Shown here piece by piece: positions 1 to 11,400 of a stretch of DNA of 64,000 bases. Each line of letters opens with the position of its first letter. Position 1 is the stretch's first letter. The DNA lies in assembly GCA_963971285.1 (NCBI GenBank), contig OZ020246.1, positions 17,405,217 through 17,469,216 of the forward strand, given 5' to 3'. The notes under the pieces were generated by a model. The model was not told the origin of the DNA. It did no database searches and saw only the letters and a list, made by a program, of their open reading frames with translations. Made by a program: the position numbers and the translations under genes. Source of the stretch: Astropecten irregularis. Its lineage: Eukaryota > Echinodermata > Asteroidea > Paxillosida > Astropectinidae.

Positions 1-1796
1 GTTAAATGAATGTATACCCTCCTTAACATTTTTAGGTTTTTTTTTTAATTCTTTGTATTTTAACAAAGAGCATCCTGTAATTATCTTTTTATCTTGATTG
101 GTGACAGAAAAAAAAATATATAAAGATATATTTACAATATGTAAGGAAAGAATATATGCATCTTGACATTGAAAATTATATGCATTATGAAGGCTTTCAA
201 ATTAAGTTGAGCTTTCATTTTAAAGCAGCCATAACTATGAGTAGATGGCGTGCATATATATGAAATCATGTAGGATCCATGTTCAGATTTAAACCTGTAC
301 ATGGTACACATCCTGTATAAAATACCCATATCTCACGAGTCCATTCATACACTATTTGTTATAATTTATTCAAACATCAAATCAATTGAATATTTGAATG
401 GTATATATCAAAAGTAGAACAGGGAATCTAACATACAGGACTAAGTGGTGCACATAATACAGCATGTTGCAGTTTTCACTAGTCATTCATTTCTGTGCAA
501 ACCTTATCTAAATACATGTACATGTACTGTATATAAATTAAAGTAAATCTTAAATGTCTTTTCTGATGTTAAATAAAAAGACAAGATTATAGGTACAAAG
601 GTCAACTCTTGTTCATTTTGATCACTGGATTGAATACTTGTCCATCACTATGGAGTCACAATCACATTTACAATACACAGAGGAATGTCCTTCTATTTAC
701 ATATGGTTTTACCATAGAGTAAGGTTACAGAGTAGATTAGGCATAATGGAATATAAAAGATACACCACACTTGGTATTCTCCTCATTTCAATGAGATTGC
801 ACAATACTGTACACGTTATTACACAATGCACTCTAAATATATGGACACAACGCCATTAAGCACTGATATGATTTTCCCCCATTATCTATGTTAATCATCC
901 AGTTGTAATTATGTATGAGAGAGAGAGTGTTGTAAATCACTGGAATGGGTATGTAGTATTAGTGCAGTGTACATTAGTCTCCTATGCGATACAAAATACA
1001 CCCATGCTCACTCAACGAAGTAACACTTTTGTGCATGTAAACTTGTATAGGCCGTACATTAATTTTTATTAGCAATATTGAATCAAGGAAGTATGTCACT
1101 GATTAATTAAACGACCTTCACAACATTAACAATGCGTGATGTGCAGTTCCCTGGATTTTAATTACTTTCGTGTATAGAAATGAATCCTGGACAAGTTCAT
1201 GAAGTGAAGATATTGAAAAAACATAACCATGAAGGTAAAGGCTTCCAACAACTTGAACAGAATCATTTAGGCAAGTTTGATAGCAGTTAAAAGGAAAATG
1301 TATGGTCCGTTTCCCTCAACGAACAAATGAATTCAAATCGTCAAAGGTCTTACAAAACACGTACAATTGTACATAGTTACGTAGGCTCCCAGGCCTATAC
1401 ATACATTTTATTTTAAGTCTCCTTTGAAAGTAAAAAGAAAATGAAAAGTTTGAAGGTGACAAATTGTCTGCGGTTTTCGTCCGTGAATGCGTGGAAGCAA
1501 ACCACAATGCATACAAACTTCTGGAAACTAACGCATCCGGTATGGGCGGTTTTATTTTCACAGGCTTTTGGCCATTATTAGCCTTTTGTACAAAGTACGC
1601 AATCGACTGTCGAAAAGTGGCTACGTAAATGCGACAATTGTTCCAGCATGCACACGTGTAGTTCATGTGACATATTGCTTTCCATGAAGCAGCTTATTGT
1701 GATTTACTATAATTAATAGTTGCGAATGCAACGTATTATGCTTGAGACCAACCGTCACGAATAATGAAAATTATATACACTTCGGAATGTCCCTTC
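1..1796. other. AT-rich non-coding DNA, no gene seen
   Basis: Only short open frames without recognisable protein character or paired splice sites are present on either strand. There is a short GA run near 918-928. Nothing here can be assigned to a gene; it may be the distal 3' flank of an upstream gene or intergenic DNA. Confidence 0.6.
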
Positions 1797-2046
1797 CTTG
1801 GGCAAATTTCATAGAGCTGCTTAGCACAAAAAATTGCTTTATAGCAAAAAAATAGCTTGCTCAATAAAATAAACCTCCATTGAAAATTCCATTTGATATT
1901 CATGGTCAGCGAACAACAGCCAAAGAACCATTGTAAGTGATACACAAGTCACACGGAAATGTTGATGTTAATCATGTTTTTATTAAGACAGAAATGTCAT
2001 GCCTAGCGATTTGTTGTGCTAAGCAGCTCTATGAAATTGGCCCCTG
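1797..2046. mobile_element. MITE with ~30-bp terminal inverted repeats
   Basis: The left end (1797-1828) reads GGGCAAATTTCATAGAGCTG followed by CTTAGCAC. The right end (2013-2046) is its inverse, GTGCTAAG then CAGCTCTATGAAATT and GGCCCC. The roughly 250-bp element has no coding capacity. A related end ('CATGAAATTGGCCCC') occurs near 32,080 and 36,609, and a related element lies at 17,808-17,961. Together these suggest a multi-copy non-autonomous DNA transposon family. No clear target duplication was found. Confidence 0.7.
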
Positions 2047-3534
2047 AATATTGAATACCTCAGTTGCATCAAGCAGCAGACTAGTGTACACTGTCGAAAA
2101 TCTTCCATAACAATCTTGCTGAAAAAATGTTGGAGATGTGCCAACAAAATGGGTAGCATATCGCAGCAACATCTCGGTAACTAACATTTTGTTGGCCAAT
2201 GTTGTTAACGTATACCTATCTAGTACATGGGCCCAAAGTCGTGTTGTCCACGGTATAATTAATTGCCCTATATTAACTGGGCAACATGTTACCGAACATG
2301 TTACTTGTTGACAGTGTACATCACGTACTCTGCTTCATGGATGAATTCCTCCGTGGTAGCACAACTTCAAAGTGATGAAGTGAAATCGAAAGCGGATTTT
2401 CGTTGTTGCCGCCCTTAGTTTTAGTTTTTCTCCTTTATTAGAAATAATGAAATACATAGCCATTAATAAGTGATCTTTTTTCTAGGCCAGATTATTATTA
2501 TTATTATTATAATTTTTATGAAGCATCGAAAAGAAAGATATCACACTGGAATAATGCATGGTGTGTAATCCTCTACGGTCCGCGGTTACAGACTTGAATA
2601 AGGGTGGAATGTCATCTCTGCGTGTGGGCATTCCTGATGGACGTCACTGTTTTCCCAAGCTTTGGAGATGTAACGAGATGGCGATCGGATCCATGATGAT
2701 ACTGGGATCATGGTTGAAGTGGGTTTGCAGCACTACATGCAGTGTGTATATGCATGGTATATGCATGATACACGAGAAAGCTTGTCATGATGACAGTGAA
2801 ATTTATCCACGAGCAAGTTTTGGCCTCCAGACCATGCAGCGAATCCAGCGATGTCCGACATAACAATGATGGATGCAACACATATGGAGGAAGGAAATAT
2901 AAGGTTAACCCCAAGAGGAAATACATTTGCACAATAATTATGATCGTTGCCAAATTCGTGAATATTCAGAAATGACTGAAAAATGTTGGATTAACTTAAA
3001 TAGTACTTTTTTCTGTTCAGTTCATTTCCACTGTAAAACTATTGCTTATAACCGAAATATCTGCCATCTCTTTGACACGTGACATCATTCTGAACACTAA
3101 AATGCATACAAGCAACACTATTATGACCCTCAAAGAAAAGTGTGATGTTTAGGAATTCGACACGGGTGTTTATGATTGAACATGCTTGCAAGACATGTGT
3201 TTTGATTGCGACTAAGCCAAGAAACATTTTTTATGTTTTACATTCCGGACATCGAGGGTGATGGGTGGACCCCCCCCCCCCCCCAGGTTTTTACTTGTTA
3301 TATATATAGGCCTATATGTATAATATAAAAATGATTTTGTGCACAAACGCAAGTATGGGACCCCCCTCCCCCAGGTCTGAGGACGTGTCAGCTAGCTGCT
3401 TTCACGGCTCTTTTCACTTTCAGAGCCATTCCATATTTTACTCACAAAAGAGATAATTGATATTATAAGCCTATAAAAATGCCTATTTTCACATCACTAA
3501 CCGCATAACCTATTAGGCCTATACTTTTTGTCTC
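2047..3534. other. Non-coding DNA with simple repeats
   Basis: No convincing exon. It contains an imperfect inverted repeat around ACATTTTGTTGG (about 2,140-2,200), an (ATT)n tract near 2,491-2,510, a poly-C run near 3,271-3,285 and a second C-rich stretch at 3,361-3,373. Confidence 0.5.
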
Positions 3535-3897
3535 TTTAAAGGTTAATTGTATCATACTTTGGTAAGAGACCAAAACAGAAATGTTCACAGATTTACATAT
3601 AACTTTCAGGGTATGAAGATGATGCTGGTAGAAACCTACCGCTAACATATTTCCGCCTGAAATGGTGTATTTATCCATAAATATTAATAAAACAACGACC
3701 GAAAATCTTTTTGATCTTTTAAAAAAAAAAGAGAAAAGACTTAAGAAAAACTGTGGCCGTTTTCACTGTTTTCTTAGAACTTTGGCACCGTATGGGACTG
3801 AAATTTTCACAGAATACTTTTACTGTATCTTCCTTGATATTTATGCCCACGAATCTGTATTTCTTTGACAAAAACCAAAGTATGATACTACCTTTAA
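3535..3897. mobile_element. TTAA-bounded MITE, copy 1
   Basis: Terminal inverted repeats: the left end (3535-3564) reads TTTAAAGGTT then ATCATACTTTGGT. The right end (3874-3897) reads ACCAAAGTATGATACTACCT then TTAA. Both ends sit in TTAA, the target site typical of piggyBac-type transposons. A second copy lies at 31,416-31,726 with the same ends and internal similarity (for example AATGTTCACA and GTGTATTTATCC). Partial copies are visible near 26,715-26,790 and 40,080-40,120. The piggyBac affiliation is inference from TTAA alone. Confidence 0.72.
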
Positions 3898-5100
3898 GCC
3901 TTGGGGAACACTGAGAAACTGGAATGCCATTTTTAGTTTTTCTTTACTATAGTGCATCCAAGATGCCTCGATTTTTTTTAACACTCTATTATGGTTCAAT
4001 TTTATTGAGGTGCCTCATGATAATTTTTTATGACAATTTTATGGTTCAATTTTATAAAAATGTAAGCTTATAATTATTTTTTATGCCTATGCTGAAAATC
4101 AAAGCAGGAAGTGATCCTAAAAGCAACCAACAGGAAGTTTTCCCTATTGATTTTAATTTCCTCGCCAGGCAATTAGTATGTTCTCACCGGAAAAAAAAAC
4201 ATGATCACTGTGTTCCCGATTAACGGTGGCGTACGCGTACGTAATTATGAGGGGATGTCCCATCTGGATTTCGCTCAGGGACTCATCCATTATGTGCAGT
4301 GGAATATTCCATGGAATATTTTCAGCACGTACAGAAAAATACGGACGTTATTGTTATAGGAGTACGCAATAGTAATATAACAATGTAAAGGACATTCAGT
4401 CGCAGTAACATGTAGTAGGCCCTATATGGAATTATGGAGTTTCATTTGGGGCTTATAACTTAATTCAGGAGGTCAAGGAAGGAAGAGGTATCCAAAACTG
4501 AAACATTTTCGTTTAAGTGAAGAATAAGGGGCGTGCATAATTATTAATTGCAATTTGCAAATTACAATACGCGGATATTTAAGGATATCTGACTTTGAGT
4601 ATCGATAACGGTGCATTTTCGCTGCCGTCAGCGCCCCGATGATGCTGAATTTTGGGTGAATACTTTTTATTATTTTGTAAAACTAAAATAAGTGAAAGCG
4701 TCGGCGACAACGATATTACTATAAGTAAAGCTAGCTTTCGTTCAATTATTATCATCACCACCGGCTCCGATCCCCCCAAAAAGTCGGCATTTCGTGCGTA
4801 CCCCGTACCGGGTACGTACTTTAATTATGGACGGCCCCTATAACACTCCATGCCCCACTGCACTGCATGCACTTCATGCGATCCTCCGCGCCGCAGTGTG
4901 TCATCAGTCACTTCAGGTGTCAGCTCAACTACTTGAAAAATAACATTTAGTGAACTGTATTTTGTTTTGTTTTTCCTCCAGGTCTATACGTACTCTGGCA
5001 ATGCATCTGAAGCGACTTACAAAAATAATAACCGGATCGGCGTTATTATATCGCAGACTGAAAACATTACGTCAGTTACTATTTTTAAAACGAGCCGACG
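3898..5100. other. Upstream flank of the NFAT5-like gene
   Basis: No gene recognised. The sequence becomes richer in CpG and ACGT words toward 4,600-5,100 (for example GGCGTACGCGTACGTAA near 4,227), consistent with approach to a promoter. No exon could be joined to the first coding exon from here. Confidence 0.45.
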
Positions 5101-5410
5101 TACGTCAATAGCACGTGACATTTCATTTTCCCCAGTGATGAGACGTCAATGCAAATTACATGCAAATATTTTCCCGTCATCCAATGACGTTCGTGGAAAA
5201 TGACGTATGGCAGACGCGTGCCTCCACCGCGCCCTCGTGCGAGCCAATGAAATTGTGTGTCCTTGCATGTTTATGTGTCATTTCTTGTTGCCGCGCCGAC
5301 GAAGTTAGACGTGTTTCAGACTGCTGCGTGCCTGGTGATATTTTCGCTTCCGAAGTTGCGTCAACTTGACATTAAATTTGTGCATAGTTTGAAGCAAACA
5401 TTCAATTACT
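5101..5410 (+). promoter_or_regulatory. Probable promoter/5'UTR of the NFAT5-like gene
   Basis: Immediately upstream of the first coding exon lies a cluster of known transcription-factor words. There are two perfect POU octamers ATGCAAAT (5149-5156 and 5160-5167), an E-box CACGTG (5112-5117) and several CRE-like TGACGT/ACGTCA words (5104, 5144, 5185, 5201). Two CCAAT words (5181 and about 5236) and a GGAAA core abutting TGACGT (5194-5207) complete it. The motifs are seen directly; that this is the active promoter is inferred from position and CpG content. No convincing TATA box was found. Confidence 0.5.
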
Positions 5411-5492
5411 ATGCCGATGCTTTCTCTGGAATCTCTAGGGTTGGACATCTCACGATTAGGAGACCTAAATTCCCTCGAAAACAGTTCTAAAG
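5411..5492 (+). CDS. NFAT5: NFAT5-like gene, coding exon 1 (N-terminus)
   Basis: The exon begins [18 protein letters not shown] and ends at AAAG|GTGCGT in phase 1. It joins in frame to 6038 and then 7180, which is the reason for choosing this start over the in-frame ATG at 7188. The MP start followed by an SL/LD-rich stretch resembles the N-terminus of vertebrate NFAT5. The exact 5' end of the transcript is not visible. Confidence 0.65.
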
Positions 5493-8400
5493 GTGCGTGC
5501 TAAATTTACGGTTCTCTGTCAAATCTATTCAAGCTTTCTGAAGTTGTCTAAATTTCTTACGTAAAACTGCCATCGTTTTTTTGGCATGGTAAGTCGGGTG
5601 TAAGTAGATAGTATTAAAGCTTATATAGAAAAATGGTAATATCGGTGTGTGAAGACATCTCGAAGGAATGAAATGCCCCGATATAGCGGAAAAATATAAC
5701 TCTAATTATGATCAGGACAAAGAAACTACTGAGGAATTTGTTGAAAGGAATTTCCTGCACGCGGGACAAAAATGGCGCCGGAAAATTGCGAATGGGCGTG
5801 GCCTATCTATTCATTTACTATGCTAATTAGGTTTTTCAGGCATTGACCAATCAGGATCGAGAATTCTTCCTAGGGTGGCTTGCTTGTTGACATTTCACAT
5901 CTTTCATTGTGCGCTTAATGAAGGGGGCCTGGGAAATGATTGACACTTGGCAGTATGTGAATGGTGGGTGGGCAATAACTGAATTTATTATGCAAGTGTG
6001 ATCTATCCTTAATAAATTTGTTTTTTTTCTTGTGCAGGCTTCTCATTTTCATTGGAGAACAGCCACCATCTGAACATAACTACTGAGAATGAAGACTTTT
6101 CATCAATCAGGAAAGGTTAGTGTTAATTCTATCAAATCTAGCATTTAGGCCTATTTATGAAGTTTTGTGTTGGAACTAACTTAGGCCCCCTAATAGTATT
6201 ATTAAATAAATAGTAATATTTTACTTTTAAATATAAAAGTTGTTTTTACTAGGTATTGTTAATTGTTGTTTCTTTTGAGGATTTCCTACTGTTGCAGCTT
6301 ACATATAAAATGTAAATGTAAAGTGTTAATTTCTTTCTTCTAATTATAATAATTTGTGTCAGACCCTGCTAACTCCAAGTATTTTATCATAATTTGGATT
6401 GGATTTTATTGTATTTTGCTAAGAAAATAGGCCTAGTATGAATTACCTTGAGTTTGCAATGATAAAATTCCAAGAGCTAAACTCCATGTTTGTGCCCCGA
6501 GTTGAAATAAATGTTGATGCATGTACTGCATGAAACCATGACAAGTTATAGAATTTCCACTCTATGTCAATCGCAAATATATGACAAGACTGAAAACTTA
6601 CAGATTTTGAGTAGGCCTCAAACAACTAACAAGAATTCACAGTTCAATAGTTTCAAAGGTATATTTGAAAACTCTGAATATTTTGGAAAACACTTACAAT
6701 GGTCACTTACTTATTGCAAGCTTTCACATTTCTTTGGAAGGAGGTGGTTTACAAATGACTGATCCCTAGCCTTGACCAACGCCAATTCACATTGAATCTG
6801 CATGTTCATGTTAAATGCATTAGTTAGTGTGACATATATCTTGTATTGATTTTGCTAATAAACTATTATGAGTTAATAATGAACCTGTGACTTTATTGAG
6901 TGTTGAGTTTAATATACAAATGGAATGGTGGTGGTTTATTTGTTCTTTTTTTTCAATGGATTGAAAAAGAAGGGCCATCAGTTATGAGAAATTGTATTTT
7001 GTGCTAAAATGTGGCCAGGACCAAAATTTATGAAGAATATTAAGTCACCAACCTTTGCATTTGTATTGTGTGTGTGTGGTGGTTTTCACCCTAGAAGGTA
7101 GCCTGATGGAGATCTAGGAATTTAAAGGTCCCGACTTGATAGTATCTGCCTTTATATCTGAATTTTGTGAAATATCCAGATCTTACAATGAACGAGGCTA
7201 CTACAGACCTATCCTCTGTGAAGTCAGAAACAGCAAACTTGGCTCAATGTCAAGAATTTAACCCGTTCTTGTCAAACGACAAGGTAAGTGACAGCTTGGC
7301 TTTGCTAATGGCAAGCCAGATGGCACAGGAATGCGAGTCTGATGCAGTTGGCACCCCAGAAGCAAGTTTCTGTGCAGCCTCCTCTCCGATGTCCACGGCT
7401 TGTTCAACTGCACCTTCAAGCCCTTTCAGCATGGACAGTGGTGTCAGCCAAGCCTCGTCACCCATTGATGGCTCAGACCACCTTGGGTTTGATGAGGACA
7501 CTATCAGCTCCCTAGCGTCACTTTTAGAGGATGACGTAAATAACAACGATCCTGGCTTTTGGGAAGAGGAGCCTAAAGCTAAAGTACAACGGAATTCCAT
7601 CACACAGTTGTCACCTGGTTCTGTGGCCCAGGTGCCAAGGAGTCCACCAGAGGGCTTCGACTTTGGACTTGCAGTGTCCGATACCAGTTTCATGTGTTCA
7701 AACTTCAGCCTCGACACACAGTTGTCACCTGGTTCTGTGGCCCAGGTGCCAAGGAGTCCACCAAAGGGCTTCGACTTTGGACTTGCAGTGTCCGATACCA
7801 GTTTCATGTGTTCAAACTTCAGCCTCGAAGGTGCTTCAACAGATAAAGGGATTTCGTCTGTACCAGTCTCAACCAGGTACAGTTAGATGTCCATCCTCGG
7901 GACCATTCATTCTCTGCAAAGATTCACATGTGACACAGTAAGGTACAATCTCACATGTGGATCTTTGTTCTAATGTTAATAACAGTTTTCTCTCCCATCC
8001 AGGACAAATTTTTAGTGTCAATTTCATCTCCACTTACACTTGAGATCAAACTTTCCTTTTTAAACAGCGTTAAGCAGTCCAGCCATCGCAAGACATCCAA
8101 GTCAAAACCTCCAAGCTTGAACCTTCCCTTCCCGAGCAGTGATGGCTGTGCAGAATTGTCTATACTTGTTCAGCCAGAAAAGCACCACAGAGCCAGATAT
8201 CTCACTGAAGGTAGCCGTGGCAGTGTCAAAGATGAAACACAACAAGCTTTTCCCACCTTAAAAGTAAGTTGAACTTCACATCTGACACGGTTAAAAATGT
8301 CAAAACAAAACTGAGCTGTTCAAAAGTAAGAAAACATGAACATCCTTTGCTAACAATTCAATGTTCTTTTTCTCATTAGCTTGATGGTGTGCCTGAAGGC

Positions 8401-11400
8401 GTGACGTTACATGTCTTTGTTGCATCAGACCAAGGCAAGATCAAACCACATGGTTACTACCAGGCCTGCAAAGTGACTGGAAGAAATACCACACCGTGCA
8501 AAGAGATTGACATTGATGGAACTACAGTCATTGAGATCCCTTGGGAATGTGCTGGCAAAATGGAGATGAGGTAAGTTAAAAAAAAAAAAAAAAAAAATCA
8601 TTTGAATTTAATATGCATTTTTATGCATGGTGACCGCAGCAGTTACTTTCAAACATAATCAAACTGAATTGTTGTCTTTATTTGGTTATCTTTCAGTGTC
8701 GATTGTGTTGGTATCCTGAAACTCCGGAATGCCGATGTTGAACAGAGAATAGGTCTTGCAAGATCAAAGAGGAAAAGTACTACTGTGCGTCTCGTATTCA
8801 GAGTCTTCATCAAAAAGTCAGATGGTTCTGTTACCACCCTGCAGCAAATTTCGTCACCCATCTGTTGCAGTAAGTTTCTCAAGCAACTGTGGTACCATCT
8901 CTTGTCCGTTTGTTTCCCTACCTGTGGAGACTTTAAAAAATGAAAACTGTTTACATGATTGTGTACTAAATAGATGTGCTTTCTTACACAGCCCAGCCAC
9001 TTGGTCACCCAGAGATTGTCAAGAAGAGCCTAACTTCCTGCTCGGTGAAGGGAGGGGAAGAGCTGTTCATCATTGGCAAGAACTTCATTGCTAAGCACAC
9101 CAAGGTGAAGCTTCAGGAACTGTGCCCTCTGGGGAAGGTCATCTGGGAAGGCAACTGTGAAATCGACAGAGCTTTGTTTCACAATGTAAGTTATATTTGT
9201 TTCAAGTTGGTCAAAAGTGTTGTGAATACGTAATATTCTGTGTATGCCTTAAACATTGTTTGCATTTGAATGACTGTATTTTCTGGTTGTTTTTGTCTTT
9301 GTAGACCCACATTGTGTGTAAGATACCTGCTTACAAATCTGTAGATATTGATAGGCCCAAAGAGGTCTATCTGGTAGTCACGAGTGGTCCTAGCAAGTCT
9401 AGTGAGCTATATGCTCACCCTATTAACTACAAGCCTGTCATTGGTAAGTACCAGGACCTTTGTTGACTTTGGTTGCAGTGTTTTGTAGTGGTCGTATCAG
9501 AAACTTTCGCTTGTGTCATGTTGATTCAGTCTTGGCCATGCATCTCCGGTGTTAACAAACAGTTGCTCATTTCTTTATAACTACGAAAGTGAAACTATTT
9601 TCAATAAATGTGTTCCAGACAAAATGTCATTGCTCTTAAAAAATTTCTTTACAAATATTCTTGATTTGGACAAGTAAATTAACCATTCGTTGTTCACAAG
9701 CCTTGCAGATAAGGAATGATTAAAGAAATGATATTTGAGTGAAAAAGAAATCCAAACGTTTGAAGGAAAGACAATTGCCAGGGAGATGCATGGGACACAA
9801 TAAGTGGAATTTTCTTGGATTTGCAAGATGCATGGTGCAAAGCCATTGCAATTCCAGCATTTATAAATGGAGGTGTTTTTAAGGCTACTAAACATTTAGT
9901 AGTTTCTTTTTGGATATTTATGGTTTGTTTGGCACCTTTGAGCTGTCACAACCTATGACTAAATGTCATTTTTCTAATTGTAAATTGTAAAACAATCACA
10001 ATTGTACACAGTATGTCTGAAATCTGAACTGAGCAACCAAAAGGCATTGCAAAAGTCACCTCCATTGTTATTACAAACAGAAAATAAATGTTGGATTTGG
10101 AAGGTATGCATTTTTATTTAAATTACCATGAAGCAACAAAAGCGGGATAGTTGATAAAACTGCAAGAAAGAAAAGACGGCATTGATAGTTGTCACCTTCA
10201 TAATGAGATGTGAAATTGCTGCACAAACAAAAATCTTTTGAACAAACTCAGTTGGAACACATTTAAATCATACGTACAAATTCATTGTATGCTTATATCT
10301 ATATTTTATCTTGTTTCTAAAAACATTACTTAAGATATTCGCAAAGTGCAGTTTTGAAAACACTGCTTTGTTGTGCATGGTACAGTTTTAACTTGTAAAT
10401 CCAATACGGCCGTATTTTGATTGCTAAACATTGAAGTGTTATGCATCAACTGTAACTCTACCTTGACATCAGTTTTCAAATATATTTTGAGTTCAAAATC
10501 AGGGAAACCATTTGTGGAAAAATATCTGACCAAAAGAATGTCAAAATTGAAAATAGTTTGAGATTAAACAGTTGATGTATGACTCTTGTCTGTTTTGTTT
10601 TTACATATTGCTTGAGGTGATCAATGTTAAACTTGCTTGGAACAAAATCTACGGAGCAGTGCATCAATTCTATTTGCATAAATTTGTTGAATTTTGATTA
10701 TTTGGAAGATGACGAAAAAGCGAAATAAAAAAATTAAACAAAGTGCAATAATTTTGAATGATGAGGTGGAACTGGTGGCATTTTTGGCCCCATTGAAACA
10801 TGACAGCAAATTCTGTGTTTAACATTGATCATCATGTGGGGGAGAGATCAAGTAAGATGAAAAATGCTTTGCAAACTAGAGCAATTGATTTGAGGAAAGG
10901 ATAACCAGAAAACAATTTTTATATCTATCTGTATGAAATATATAATCCCAAAATGAGAAAAAAGAAGAATTTACAAGTTGTGCGATGGAAAATATAACAT
11001 TTCAGGAGAGAAAATCCGGAGAGATTTGTGAACATAATTGCTTACAGCTAGCTTTGAAGCTCAAATGAAATATGGACAATGAGTGAAGACATATCTGAAA
11101 TAACAAATGAATCATTTATCTGCAAAGCATATTTCATATTGTTAATTGCCCAAAGCTTTTCCCATGTAGTTGTCCTGGGGTTGGGTACACTGTGAATAGG
11201 GGGTGGGTTTTTATTCATCAACTGAACTCTGCTCTTCCCTTCAGATTTGTTTGCCCTCGCGGCTTAAAGCACTCATTGTGCTGTGCTTCACATAGCACTT
11301 GGCTGCGGCGTTAACTAGCTGTTAACGTTCATCCAGGCCCACAGTTGGATCACGGCTCAACAGTACAGTACAGTCAAATATCTTTGGTTATTCTTACTGA

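Noticed and set aside
1316-1666. 116-codon open frame on the minus strand
   Set aside because: No recognisable protein features, no splice partners, and composition like the surrounding non-coding DNA.
4305-4325. GGAATATTCCATGGAATATT as a regulatory palindrome
   Set aside because: It is a short direct/inverted repeat of an AT-rich word in non-coding DNA with no nearby gene start; likely chance.
6089-7191. Upstream open frame whose TGA would overlap the ATG at 7,188 after splicing (reinitiation arrangement)
   Set aside because: The other frame of the same exons, starting at 5,411, is open through both short exons and continuous with the main coding frame, which explains the exons better as coding.
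7250-7807. 185-codon open frame on the minus strand
   Set aside because: It is the antisense shadow of the NFAT5-like exon 3, long only because of codon bias and the duplicated 114-bp unit.
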